From the NCBI RefSeq assembly GCF_002950945.1, contig NZ_CP012673.1:9562501-9626500 (forward strand): a DNA stretch of 64,000 nt, in the 5' to 3' direction. The stretch is from Sorangium cellulosum. GTDB taxonomy: Bacteria > Myxococcota_A > Polyangia > Polyangiales > Polyangiaceae. Below, in pieces: positions 33,056 through 42,400 of the stretch. The notes under the pieces are model-generated. The model was given only the letters and a program-made list of their open reading frames with translations. It ran no database searches and had not been told where the DNA came from. The position numbers and the translations under genes are program-made. The stretch's first letter is position 1. Each line of letters starts with the position of its first letter.

Positions 33056-33415
33056 ATGCGGTTGTACGTCGCCCTCGCCTTCTTCGAAGGCTGTCCCTTC
33101 GACTTCCTGAACAGCCCCGCCGCGCTCCGCGGCGCGCTGGAGTCGGCCGTCGCCGCCGGGCCGTTCACCCTGCTCGATATCGTGGTCGTCCCGTTCTCGC
33201 CGCAGGGCATCACCGCGTGCGCCGTCGTGGGCGAGTCGCACGTGGCGCTGCACTCCTGGCCCGAGTCGGGGCGGCTCTTCGTCGACGTCGCCTCGTGCAG
33301 CACGCTGGAGAGCGTCCGCCGCGCCGTGGCCGCGATCGGGAGCGCGCTGCCCGAGGGGCGGCTCGCGACCCTCGACGAGCGGATCGTCGACCCGGGCGGC
33401 GCGCGCGCTCCCTGA
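33056..33415 (+). CDS. speH: S-adenosylmethionine decarboxylase proenzyme (SpeH/SpeD type)
   Basis: This 119-aa protein decarboxylates S-adenosylmethionine to supply aminopropyl groups for spermidine. It has the short bacterial class-1B form. The self-processing site is visible in VVGESHVALHSWPESG, where the Ser of ESH becomes the pyruvoyl group, and the LFVDVASC strand follows. No spermidine synthase gene is adjacent. It is convergent with the POT transporter gene, with about 50 GC-rich bases between the stops. Confidence 0.9.
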   Translation: MRLYVALAFFEGCPFDFLNSPAALRGALESAVAAGPFTLLDIVVVPFSPQGITACAVVGESHVALHSWPESGRLFVDVASCSTLESVRRAVAAIGSALPEGRLATLDERIVDPGGARAP

Positions 33416-33468
33416 GGCGCCAGGGGGCGGCCCGGGCCGGGGAGGCGCGGGCCGCGGCGGGCGGCGGG

Positions 33469-34893
33469 TCAGTGGCTGCCGATGATGCGGCGGAGCGGCT
33501 TGTTGAAGGCGAACATCGCGGCGCCGGCGCCGACGCCGAGCACGGTGAGCATCAGGAAGAACATGTCCTTCGACCAGCGCTCGTAGAAGATGCCGATGTA
33601 GCCGCTCAGCGTGTTGCCGAGGAAGCTCGAGATGAACCACATGCCCATCATCATCGACACGATCCGGACCGGCGAGACCTTGGTCACGAGCGACAGGCCG
33701 ATGGGAGACAGGTAGAGCTCGCCGACCGTGAGGAGGAGCGTGCAGAAGAGCGGCCAGAACAGGCTGCCCTTGCCGTCGCCGACCGCCTGCGCGCCGAGGA
33801 TCATCACGATGAACGACAGGCCGAGGATCGTGCAGCCCAGCGCCATCTTCGAGACGCTCGTGGGCTCGGTGCCCCGCCGCGCCTGCCAGCGCCAGAGCAT
33901 GTCGAGGACCGGGGCGAGCACGATGATGCAGAGAGGGTTGAACGACTGGAACCACGTCGACGGGATCTGGAAGCCGAGGACGTTCGGCCACACCGTCTTC
34001 TCGTCGGCCCAGGTCTGCATCGTGTTGCCCTGCTGCTCGTAGACCGCCCAGAAGACGATGTTCAGCGCGCAGAGCGCCACGAGCGCGCCGACGCGCTTCC
34101 ACTCGTCGCCGGTGAGCGGGTGCTTCTGCTCCCCGGCGCCCTCGGCCGCCTTCATCAGGTTGTCCTTGGCGAGGTACTTCTGCCCCATCACGTAGACGAT
34201 CACACCGAGGCACATCCCGACGCCGGCGGCCGCGAAGCCGTAATGCCAGCCGTAGACGGCGGCCAGCGTGCCGCACACGAAGTTGCAGATGAAGGCGCCC
34301 AGGTTGATGCCCATGTAGAAGATGGTGAAGGCGCCGTCGCGGCGCGGATCACCCTTCGGGTACAGGCTCCCGACCTGCGTCGAGATGTTCGGCTTGAAGG
34401 CGCCGTTGCCGAGGATGAGCAGGAGCAGCGCGAGAAAGAACGAGTTCTCGAACGCCATGACGAAATGGCCGATGGCCATCAGGACGCCGCCGACCACCAC
34501 GGTCTTGCGCTGACCCCACACCCGGTCCGCCAGGATGCCGCCGAAGAGCGGCGTGAGGTAGACAAGACCCGTGTAGAGGCCGTAGAGCACCGACGCCTGC
34601 TCGCCAGGCGCGCTCGGCAAGAGGCCCCGGATGAACTCCCAGCCGAGCACCGAACCCGGGTTGCCAGGGACGAGCTCGCACGGCGGCGAGTGCTGGCGGC
34701 AGCCCTGGTACACCTCGCGCGCGGTGACGAACAGGTAGTTCGCCATATACAGCTTGAGCAGGCCGCGCATGCCGTAATACGAGAAGCGCTCCCACATCTC
34801 CGCGAAGAAGAGGATCACGAGCCCCGGAGGGTGCTTGAAGCGCCTCTCGAAAGCGGTGACAGGGAGGGCCGGTTCGGTTGCTTGCTCGCTCAA
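33469..34893 (-). CDS. POT/PTR2 family proton-coupled peptide transporter
   Basis: I place the start at a TTG (34893) preceded by GGAGAGG; upstream in-frame text is Pro/Arg-rich and not protein-like. The 474-aa product has about 12-14 hydrophobic helices and the family motifs EMWERFSYYGMRGLLKLYM in helix 1 (the ExxERFxYYG proton-coupling motif), GGILADRVWGQRKTVVVGG, and NGAFKPNISTQVGSLYPKGD. It should import di- and tripeptides in the inner membrane, useful to a proteolytic bacterium that secretes several proteases. Confidence 0.92.
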   Translation of the reverse strand: MSEQATEPALPVTAFERRFKHPPGLVILFFAEMWERFSYYGMRGLLKLYMANYLFVTAREVYQGCRQHSPPCELVPGNPGSVLGWEFIRGLLPSAPGEQASVLYGLYTGLVYLTPLFGGILADRVWGQRKTVVVGGVLMAIGHFVMAFENSFFLALLLLILGNGAFKPNISTQVGSLYPKGDPRRDGAFTIFYMGINLGAFICNFVCGTLAAVYGWHYGFAAAGVGMCLGVIVYVMGQKYLAKDNLMKAAEGAGEQKHPLTGDEWKRVGALVALCALNIVFWAVYEQQGNTMQTWADEKTVWPNVLGFQIPSTWFQSFNPLCIIVLAPVLDMLWRWQARRGTEPTSVSKMALGCTILGLSFIVMILGAQAVGDGKGSLFWPLFCTLLLTVGELYLSPIGLSLVTKVSPVRIVSMMMGMWFISSFLGNTLSGYIGIFYERWSKDMFFLMLTVLGVGAGAAMFAFNKPLRRIIGSH

Positions 34894-35470
34894 TCTACCT
34901 CTCCACGAGCTGGGACCACGCGGCGTGGTCGTGGGGCGATGCAGGGGATCGTAGGGGGCGCGGCCCCGGAACAGCGCGGATGCTAGACGATCCGCAGCAC
35001 CCACGTCACGCCCTTGTTGCGCAGGGTGTCGACCCGGGCGAACAGGGGCGTCGCGTGGGCGTGCACGCCGGTGACTGGCCGGTTGCCAGGTCGACGACAC
35101 GAAACACGGGCGCGCCGGGTGGACCGGCGCGGGCAGCGCGGGGGCCGAGGACGCCGTGGGAGGACCGGCGACGGGGTGGGCCGGCGGCGCCATGGCCCCG
35201 ACCGCGACGCAGAGGTCGGGGGCCAGCGTCGCCGCTGAGGTCGGTTGCATCGGCGCCGGAGTCGTGGAGACAGACGGCGCCGTGGGAGGCGCCCGGGCAT
35301 GCGGCCGCCGGCGCCTGGACGGAACCCGGCTCGCGCGCCTGGATTGCCGGGAGCGTCGCGGCCGTCCGCGCGGGCGCCGCCGCGGCGCAGCTCGGGCGAC
35401 GCCGCGACGGCCGGGGATATCCACGGTCGAGCGCTTCCGGTGGACCGCCGGCCGCCGCAGATGCTCTTCA
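34894..35470. other. Intergenic region, possible degraded minus-strand gene
   Basis: About 575 bp upstream of the peptide transporter. On the minus strand one frame gives a Ser/Ala/Pro-rich stretch, and another ends in a natural-looking C-terminus (ARVDTLRNKGVTWVLRIV then stop at 34983). The two are in different frames, so a frameshifted gene is possible, but I recognise no family. Confidence 0.35.
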
Positions 35471-36604
35471 ATGCGATCTCAGAACACCCGCTCCGTCCCG
35501 AGGGACAGGGCACGATCAAGGTGGTGTATCCTGATTCCGTTCCTCCCGGGCTGCGCCGGGGGCGAGCCCGCGCCGCCCGCGGCGTGCGCGCCCGGCGAGG
35601 AGCTCTTTCGCGGCCGGTGCGTGGCGCCGGCCGCGCGCCACGAGCCCGAGGAGCGCATCGACCGGGACAACGTCGTCGCCTTCGGCGCGCCGCTCACGCG
35701 GCTCTCGCTGCCCGATCCGCCCCGCAGCGGATTCAGGATCATCGCGCCGCCGCGCACCCTGCCGCCTGGAGCGGAGACGACCTTCTGCATCTCATGGCCC
35801 TTCCCCGCGATCGAACACAAGACCGTCTATGCCGCGCGCGTCTACACGACGGCCGGGCTGCACCACAGCAACGTCATCGCCAGGCCGGTCGATCCGGACC
35901 TCGGGCCGAACCCGTACCCCGACTGCCACCCTGGCGCCGACGACCCGTACGGCGACCTGCCGGCGATCATCCCCGACGTGCTCTTCGCGAGCTCCACCCA
36001 GGTCGTCGGCCGCGAGGCGCTCGTCTTCCCGCCCGGGATGGGCTTCACGCTCGACACGTCCCGCGAGATCTCGACGAACATTCACCTGCTCAACACGTCG
36101 CCCGAGGACGCCGTGATTGAGGTCGCCTACGACTTCTTCACGATGCCGCTCTCGGAGCGCGCCGAGGAGCTCGTGCCGTTCGTCATGAACATCAACGACT
36201 TCCTGGTCCCGCCGCGCGCCACCCGGAGCGTCGGCGCCACGTGCACGACGTTCGGCGGGAACATCGTCTCTCTGATGCCCCACACGCACCGCTACGCGGA
36301 CGCCTTCGACGTCGACGTCGTCCGCGAGGCCGGCGGCGAGGCCCGGATTTACGAGGGAGGTGCGTTCGACCTGGAGGGCGATATCGAGGTGTACCGGCCG
36401 GCGATCGCGCTCGAGGCCGGCGACTCCATCCGGTATACGTGCAGGTTCCGGAACAGCTCGGAGCACGAGCTCAGGTTCGGGCTGGGCGACAACGAGATGT
36501 GCACGCTGTTCGGGTACATGTACCCGCCGGAGAAGCAGTTCGCGGCGGTCACGAGGGTCGACGGCGAGCCGTGCACGTCGTTCGGGATCGGCTTCTTCCG
36601 GTAG
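35471..36604 (+). CDS. PHM-like copper monooxygenase-type lipoprotein
   Basis: The 377-aa product has an unusual lipoprotein signal (ILIPFLPGC, Cys about 31). Features of the copper type II ascorbate-dependent monooxygenase fold appear in order: a His-His pair (TAGLHHSNVIARP, about 130), a His-x-His pair (SLMPHTHRYA, about 270) and a Met ligand (GDNEMCTLFGYMYPP, about 340). In peptidylglycine hydroxylating monooxygenase these bind the CuH and CuM centres. The protein is probably periplasmic or surface-anchored. The substrate is unknown. The ATG at 35471 is the most likely start, without a strong ribosome site. Confidence 0.7.
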   Translation: MRSQNTRSVPRDRARSRWCILIPFLPGCAGGEPAPPAACAPGEELFRGRCVAPAARHEPEERIDRDNVVAFGAPLTRLSLPDPPRSGFRIIAPPRTLPPGAETTFCISWPFPAIEHKTVYAARVYTTAGLHHSNVIARPVDPDLGPNPYPDCHPGADDPYGDLPAIIPDVLFASSTQVVGREALVFPPGMGFTLDTSREISTNIHLLNTSPEDAVIEVAYDFFTMPLSERAEELVPFVMNINDFLVPPRATRSVGATCTTFGGNIVSLMPHTHRYADAFDVDVVREAGGEARIYEGGAFDLEGDIEVYRPAIALEAGDSIRYTCRFRNSSEHELRFGLGDNEMCTLFGYMYPPEKQFAAVTRVDGEPCTSFGIGFFR

Positions 36605-36728
36605 GCGACGTTGCTCTCTCGCCGGCCGCCGCGCGCTGCGCCCGCGCGCTCTCCAGCGGATCGCTCGGCGGCGCCCGCCCGCGCTCCGGTCGCTCGCCAC
36701 CAGGGGCGCCCCGCGGTACATAGAGCCC

Positions 36729-38308
36729 GTGCGGACCTTCAACATCGCCGGCCCATGCCGCCCGGAACGACATTACATGGTCCCGGCCGGGCGACGGCTG
36801 CCCGGGTTCGACGCGCTCGTGGACAAGCAGGCTTACTTCGTCGTCCACGCCCCGCGGCAGACGGGGAAGACCACCACGATGAAGGCGCTCGCCCGGCGCC
36901 TCACGGAGGAAGGGCGTTATGCGGCGCTGCACTTCTCCTGCGAGACCGCGCGCGCTTTCCCCGAGGACGTCGAGCAGGCGGTGAAGGGGGTATGGCTCGC
37001 CGTCGAGAGCGCCGCCCGCCTGGAGCTCGCGCCGGAGCTCCGTCCCCCGGCGCCGATCGAGGTGCCCGCCGCCGGGTACCTCCAGACCCAGCTCACGCGC
37101 TGGGCAGAGGTCTGCCCCGGCCGCTGGCGCTCGTGTTCGACGAGATCGACGCGCTCCTCGGCAATGGCCTCATCTCCGTCCTGAGCCAGCTCCGCGCCGG
37201 CTTCCCGGATCGTCCTGTGGCCTATCCCTGGTCGGTCGTGCTCTGCGGGTCGCGCGACGTCCGCGACTACAAGGTCGCGAGCGGCGGCGGCCCGGTCCGG
37301 ATGGGCAGCTCGAGCCCTTTCAACATCAAGGAGGAGTCGCTCCGCCTGGGCGACTTCACCGAGGCCGAGGTCCGCGATCTGTACGGGCAGCACACCGCCG
37401 AGACAGGGCAGCCCTTCCTCGAGGAAGCGCTTGTGCGGGCCTTCGAGCTCGCCCAGGGGCAGCCGTGGCTGACGAACGCGCTGGCGCGGGAGGTCGTGGA
37501 GAAGATCGCGGTCCCTGCGGAGCTGCCCATCTCGGCCGCCCACATCGACGCCGCGAAGGAGCGCGTCATCCTGGCGCGGGCGACACACCTCGACTCGCTG
37601 CTTGCGCGGCTCGAGGAAGGGCGCGTGCGGCGCGTGCTCGAGCCGGTGCTCGCCGGGGAGCTGACGGGCGGCAAGACCTTCGACGCGGACTTCGAGCATG
37701 CGGTCGATCTCGGGCTGGTCGCTCCGGGGCTGCCGGTGCGGATCGCCAACCCCATCTACCGCGAGATCATCCTCCGCGTGCTCGCGAGCTCGGCCGAGGC
37801 GGCGATCGACGCCGAGCCGCAGCGCTACAGGACGCCGGACGGGCGCCTCGACGTGGACCGGCTGCTCCGCGGCTTCGCCGAGTCCTGGCGGCAGCACGGC
37901 GAGATCGTCGTCGAGAGGATCGATTACCAGGAAGCGGCGCCGCAGCTCGTCTTGATGGCGTTCTTGCACCGGGTGGTGAACGGGGGCGGCGTCCTCGAGC
38001 GCGAGGTCGGCGTGGGGCGCAAGAGGATCGACGTGCTCGTGCGGTGGCCCCATGTCGACGCGGCGGGTCGGCGCGCGGAGCAGCGCGTGGCGCTGGAGAT
38101 CAAGGTCTGGCGCGACCGCGACAAGAAGGGAGATCCGCTGCACCAGGGGCTCGGCCAGCTGGACGAGTACCTGCGCCGGCTCGGGCTCGACGAGGGGGTG
38201 CTCGCGATCTTCGATTGCAGGAGCGCGGCGGCGCCGATCGAGGAACGGACACGGTTCGAGGGGGCGACGACGCCGTCGGGGCGGCGGGTGACGGTGCTGC
38301 GGGGATAG
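36729..38308 (+). pseudogene. AAA ATPase-PD-(D/E)XK nuclease, interrupted by one frameshift
   Basis: The gene starts at GTG (VRTFNIAGPCRPERHY). Walker A is at about residues 40-48 (APRQTGKTTT). The first frame ends soon after WAEVCPGR. Shifting back one base at the run of four C near 37124 restores the protein at once as PLALVFDEIDALLG, the Walker B motif, and reading continues to 38308. The C-terminus (about 410-500) contains KRIDVLVRW and VALEIKVWRD, a PD-(D/E)XK nuclease core. This AAA-like plus nuclease layout (PF14516/PDDEXK_9 type) occurs in mobile or defence contexts. It may be a true lesion, a sequencing error or a -1 slip. Confidence 0.75.
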
Positions 38309-38479
38309 GCGCGCCGGGAGGGCTCGGGTGAGGCACTGAGGCACGCGAGCGGGGGATTTGTCGGGCGGGCAGGGGCGGTTCGGCTCGGATCGCCACCACG
38401 GCCATGGGGCTTGGCAGGCGCGCTAACGTCACGTAGACCATCAGCACCGTCAACCGCTCGCCCCTGCGTTCATCTCCGA

Positions 38480-39451
38480 TCACACCATCGCCTCCAGCGC
38501 AGCCGTCGTTCGCGGGTCGACGGCGATCGGCTCCTGCTCCAGCCACAGGCCGCGCGCCGCGAGCCGCCGCACGAGATCGGGGGTGTCGCGCAGCTCGAGG
38601 TCGGCCGGCCACGCGCCGCGGCGGCCCTTCGCCTCGACGAGCTCTTCCCAGAACGGCGGCACGAACCAGCGGAGATCGGGGCGCACGCCGCGGAGGTGCT
38701 GGAAGATGCGGACGCCGTTGGGATCGAGGTCGCCGAAATGCACCACGGCAGCGTGCGTCAGGCGCTCGAGCAGCCGGGTGACGGTCGCCGTGTCCCACCC
38801 CGGAACGTGGGCGAAGAGCCAGCCTTCGATCGCCGTGAGATCGCAGAACGCCCCGAGGTTCTCGACGAGGAGCGCCGCGCGGACGGCCCCTTCGAGTGCG
38901 AGCCCCCCCTTCAACGCACGCTCGGGCAGCGACACCTCGCCCAGCACGGCCGCGACGGCCGTGAGGTCGACCGCGCCGCGCGGCGTTCGGGCCACGAGGC
39001 CCTCCGGCGGCCGGAGCCTCACCGAGCCGTCGTGCATGGCCTCGACGTCGCCGAGGGCGGCGAGCCGCCGCCCGGTGAGCGCCGCCTTCGCATGAGGGGC
39101 GGCCAGCGCCGCGGCCGTCCGCCGGTTGAGCCGGTCCGGGAGCGCCGGCAGCCCTTCGGCGCGCCGCGCGTCCTCGAGCGCGGCCCAGCCGTCGGGCGTG
39201 GGCGGGAGGCCGCGCGCGGTCAGCTCCGCGAGCCCTGCGCCCCACGCCGGCCAGATCCGATCGAGGAGCGCCGCGAGCTCGCCGCGCCGGCCCTCGACGA
39301 GGCCGAGCTCGTCCCGCCGTCCGGTCCGCCTCGTCCAGGGCAGCTCGGCGAGGGCGTCCCACGCCGCGGCCTGCGCGCGGCGGCGCCTGAGCGCGCCGCG
39401 CACGAGCAGCTCGAGGAGCGCGAGCCGCTCCTCCGCCATTTGCCACATCAC
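38480..39451 (-). CDS. jetD: Wadjet nuclease subunit JetD / MksG (Toprim fold)
   Basis: The 323-aa protein is the last gene of a four-gene operon and overlaps the stop of jetC. Two or three starts (GTG 39451, ATG 39448, ATG 39436) fall in the overlap. The N-terminal half is helical (DUF3322-like). The C-terminal half (DUF2220-like Toprim) shows the catalytic Glu in LLVENLGAF (about 195) and the DxD of VVHFGDLDPNGVRIF (about 237). In Wadjet systems this subunit cuts plasmid DNA after the SMC motor has extruded a small circle. All expected acidic residues are present, so it looks functional. Confidence 0.88.
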   Translation of the reverse strand: MMWQMAEERLALLELLVRGALRRRRAQAAAWDALAELPWTRRTGRRDELGLVEGRRGELAALLDRIWPAWGAGLAELTARGLPPTPDGWAALEDARRAEGLPALPDRLNRRTAAALAAPHAKAALTGRRLAALGDVEAMHDGSVRLRPPEGLVARTPRGAVDLTAVAAVLGEVSLPERALKGGLALEGAVRAALLVENLGAFCDLTAIEGWLFAHVPGWDTATVTRLLERLTHAAVVHFGDLDPNGVRIFQHLRGVRPDLRWFVPPFWEELVEAKGRRGAWPADLELRDTPDLVRRLAARGLWLEQEPIAVDPRTTAALEAMV

Positions 39452-42400
39452 GCCTCGGCCCGCGTGCGCCGGCCGCTCACCAGCACCTCCTCACGCCCGT
39501 CCGGTGTGGTGCGACGAACGAGGCGGTACGTGGTGTTGCCCTCCGCGCGAGCGACCTCGGGCGCGGCGATCAGGAGCTGCAGGTCGAGCGTCTGGCAGAG
39601 GTCGAAGAGCACGCCCAGGTTGTCGTGCGAGAGCCGGTTCGCCTCGTCGAGGAACAGGAAGCGGAGCGATCCGTGGGACTTCTTCCCCCTCAGCAGGGTC
39701 GCGTCGCGCTCCCACTCGGTCAGGACGACCATCATCAGCGCCGCCCCGACGCCGATGGCCTCGCCGGTCGACAGCCGCGTCGGGTTCGCGACCTCCCAGT
39801 CGGCGCCGGCCTTGCGGCGGATCTCGACCTGGAGGTGGACGTACTCGCGGTAGTCGAGCAGGCGCTGGCCGCCCGTCCGCCCGCCGCCGTAACGGCGGAA
39901 GATCTCGTCGAGGGCCTCCTCGATCGGCATCTCCGCCTGGAACAGGAGCCCCTGCGCCGCGCCCTCGCGCAGCGCGCGCAGGACCTGCTCCATCCTCTCC
40001 ACCGGGTTCAGGCGAACGCGGATCCCCTGGATGCTGCCGAAGCTCACGCCCTCGAGGTTCTTGTTGAGGCGCGTGACCTGTCCGCGCGCCTTGCGGATCT
40101 GGACGTCGATGCCGCGGGCCACGTCCTCGCTCGCGCCGCGCAGGTCGCTCTCCTGGCGGGCGAGGCGCTCCTCGAGGCTGGAGAGCTGGTCGCGCAGGCG
40201 GAGCAGGGCGTCGCGCGGATCGTCGACCTCGGCCACCTGGGCCGGCAGCCGCCGGCGCAGCCAGTCGCGCACGGTGAGCCAGAGCTCGAGGTAGGCGTCG
40301 GCGAACGCGGCGTCCGAGGTGTCGCGCAGCACCTGGAGCTCGGCGAGCAGCGCGGCGCCGCCCTGCGCGGCGCGCAGCCGATCGAGGAGGAGCTCGCGCC
40401 GCGTCCTCGCCTCCTGCACGAGGTTCACATGGCCGCGCACGTCCCCCAGCTCGCCCGGCGCTCCGGCGAGCAGGCCGCCGAGGAGCCCGTGGCGCGCCGC
40501 GCGCTCCCGGAGGTCGTCCCACCGCTTCACCGCCGGCTCGGCCTCGCGGCGCTCGCTGGCGAGCTTCTCGTCCGCGTCCTTCACCCGCCCTTCCGCCTCG
40601 CGGAGGGCGCCCTCCTGGCCGCCGCGCGCCGTCAGCAGATCGTCGCGCCGCCGGTCGTGGGTGCGGAGCTCCCCCTCGAGCCGTGAGACCTCCCCGGCCG
40701 CCGCCGCGGCGGCCTCCTCGCGCGGCGCCGGCACGCCGAGCTCCTCGAAGCGCTCGGCGGCCGCCGCGTGCTCCTGCACGGCGACGCGCCGCCTTCCGTC
40801 GGCGTCCTGGAATCGCGCCGTGGCCTCGTCGAACCGCTCGTCCGCGCCGCGCGCGGCCGCCTCGGCCGCGCGGAGCTGTTCGTCGGCTTCGCGCAGCTGC
40901 TCCTCGAGCGCCGGGACGAGCGCCTGGCCGTCGGCGAGCCTCCGCGGCGCCTCGTCCCAGCCGAGCGCCTCGACGTTCGCGCGCACGTAGGCGAGCGCGT
41001 CGATCCCGGCGTCGAGGCGCTCCCTCCGCGCCTTGAGCTCGAGGGCGCGCTCGCGCAGGCGCGCGACCTCGTCGTCGGACAGCGGCGGCTGGCGCAGCGT
41101 CGCGAGCTGCCGGTCGACGAGCTCCGCATGCCGCCCCTGCGCGGCCACGCGCACCTTCGCCGACAGCGCCGCCGCCCGCTCCGCCTCGAGCGCGCGGGCG
41201 CGCTCGCCGTGGTCGGGCGGATCGAGCAGCATCGCCTCGCCGAGGAGCGCGCGCAGCCCGTCGACGTGCGGCCGGAGCGCCCGCGCCGCCTCGGCGTGGC
41301 GCGCGGCCGCGGCGCGGTGGCGCTCGAGCTGAGCTCCGGCCTCCCCGATCGCGCGCCTCGCGGCCGCGAGCGCCGGCGCCGGATCCCCCGCGAGCCACAC
41401 GGCGTGCCCGGCGAGGAGGGCCTCGCCGTCCGCGACGAGGCGCTCGATCTCCCGCCGTCGCGCGCTCGCCTCGTCGAGCGCGCGCGCCTCCGCCTCGGCC
41501 TGGCGGCGCAGGTCTGCGGCGCGCTCCTCCCGCGCGCGCCGGCCGAGGCGCGGGCGCGACGGGACGCGCGACACCCGCAGCGCGATCCCCTCGTCGACCG
41601 CGACGTCCCGCTCGCCGACCTCCACCGCGCTCCTCGCGGAGGCCAGCCCCTCGAGGTCCGCCTCGCGCGCGACGAGCAGCACGTCGGCGAGCGCATCCGG
41701 GCGCCCCGCGATCGCGCGGGCGGCGCCCTCCGGATCGTCCACGACCAGCGCCTGCGCGAGGTCTCCGAGGCGCGCCTCGAGCTCCGCGGCCTCTGCGAGC
41801 GCGACGTCCTCGAAGCCGAGCGCGACGAGCTCCGCGCCGAGCCGGTCCTTGAGCTCGAGCAGCTCGGGGGCGAACGGACCACCGGCCGAAAGGAGCTCCC
41901 GCGCCTCCCGCAGCAGCCGCTCCTGCGCCTCCCGGGCCAGCTCCTCGGACCTCCGCGCCGTCGCGAGCTGCTCCGCGAGCGCGGAGCGCGCGGCGTCGAG
42001 GGCCGCGCGGTCGGCCACCGCGACGCCGAGGTGCGCTCCCAGCCGAGCGGCCCGCGCGTCGTGCTCGCGCCACTCGGGCTCCCGCGCCGTGAGCTCGCGG
42101 CGCCGGGCCTCGAGGTCCTTCAGGAGGGCCTCCGTCGCAGCGGCCGCCGACCTCGCCGCCCGCTCCTGCTCTTCGTGGTCCGCGCGCTCCGCCTCGACCT
42201 CGCCAAGGAGCCGCCCGACGAGCGCCACGGCCGGCTCGCCGGTGAGCGGTACGCCGAGCTGCTTCGCCTGACCGCGAGCGCGCGCCTGCCTCGCCTCGAG
42301 CCGGCGGGCCTCCCCGAGCTCTCCTTCGATGGCGGGGAGGCGCCCGGCGAGCGCGGCGAGCTCCCGGAGGTGCCGGAGGGCCTCGACGGCGGCGCCGTGC

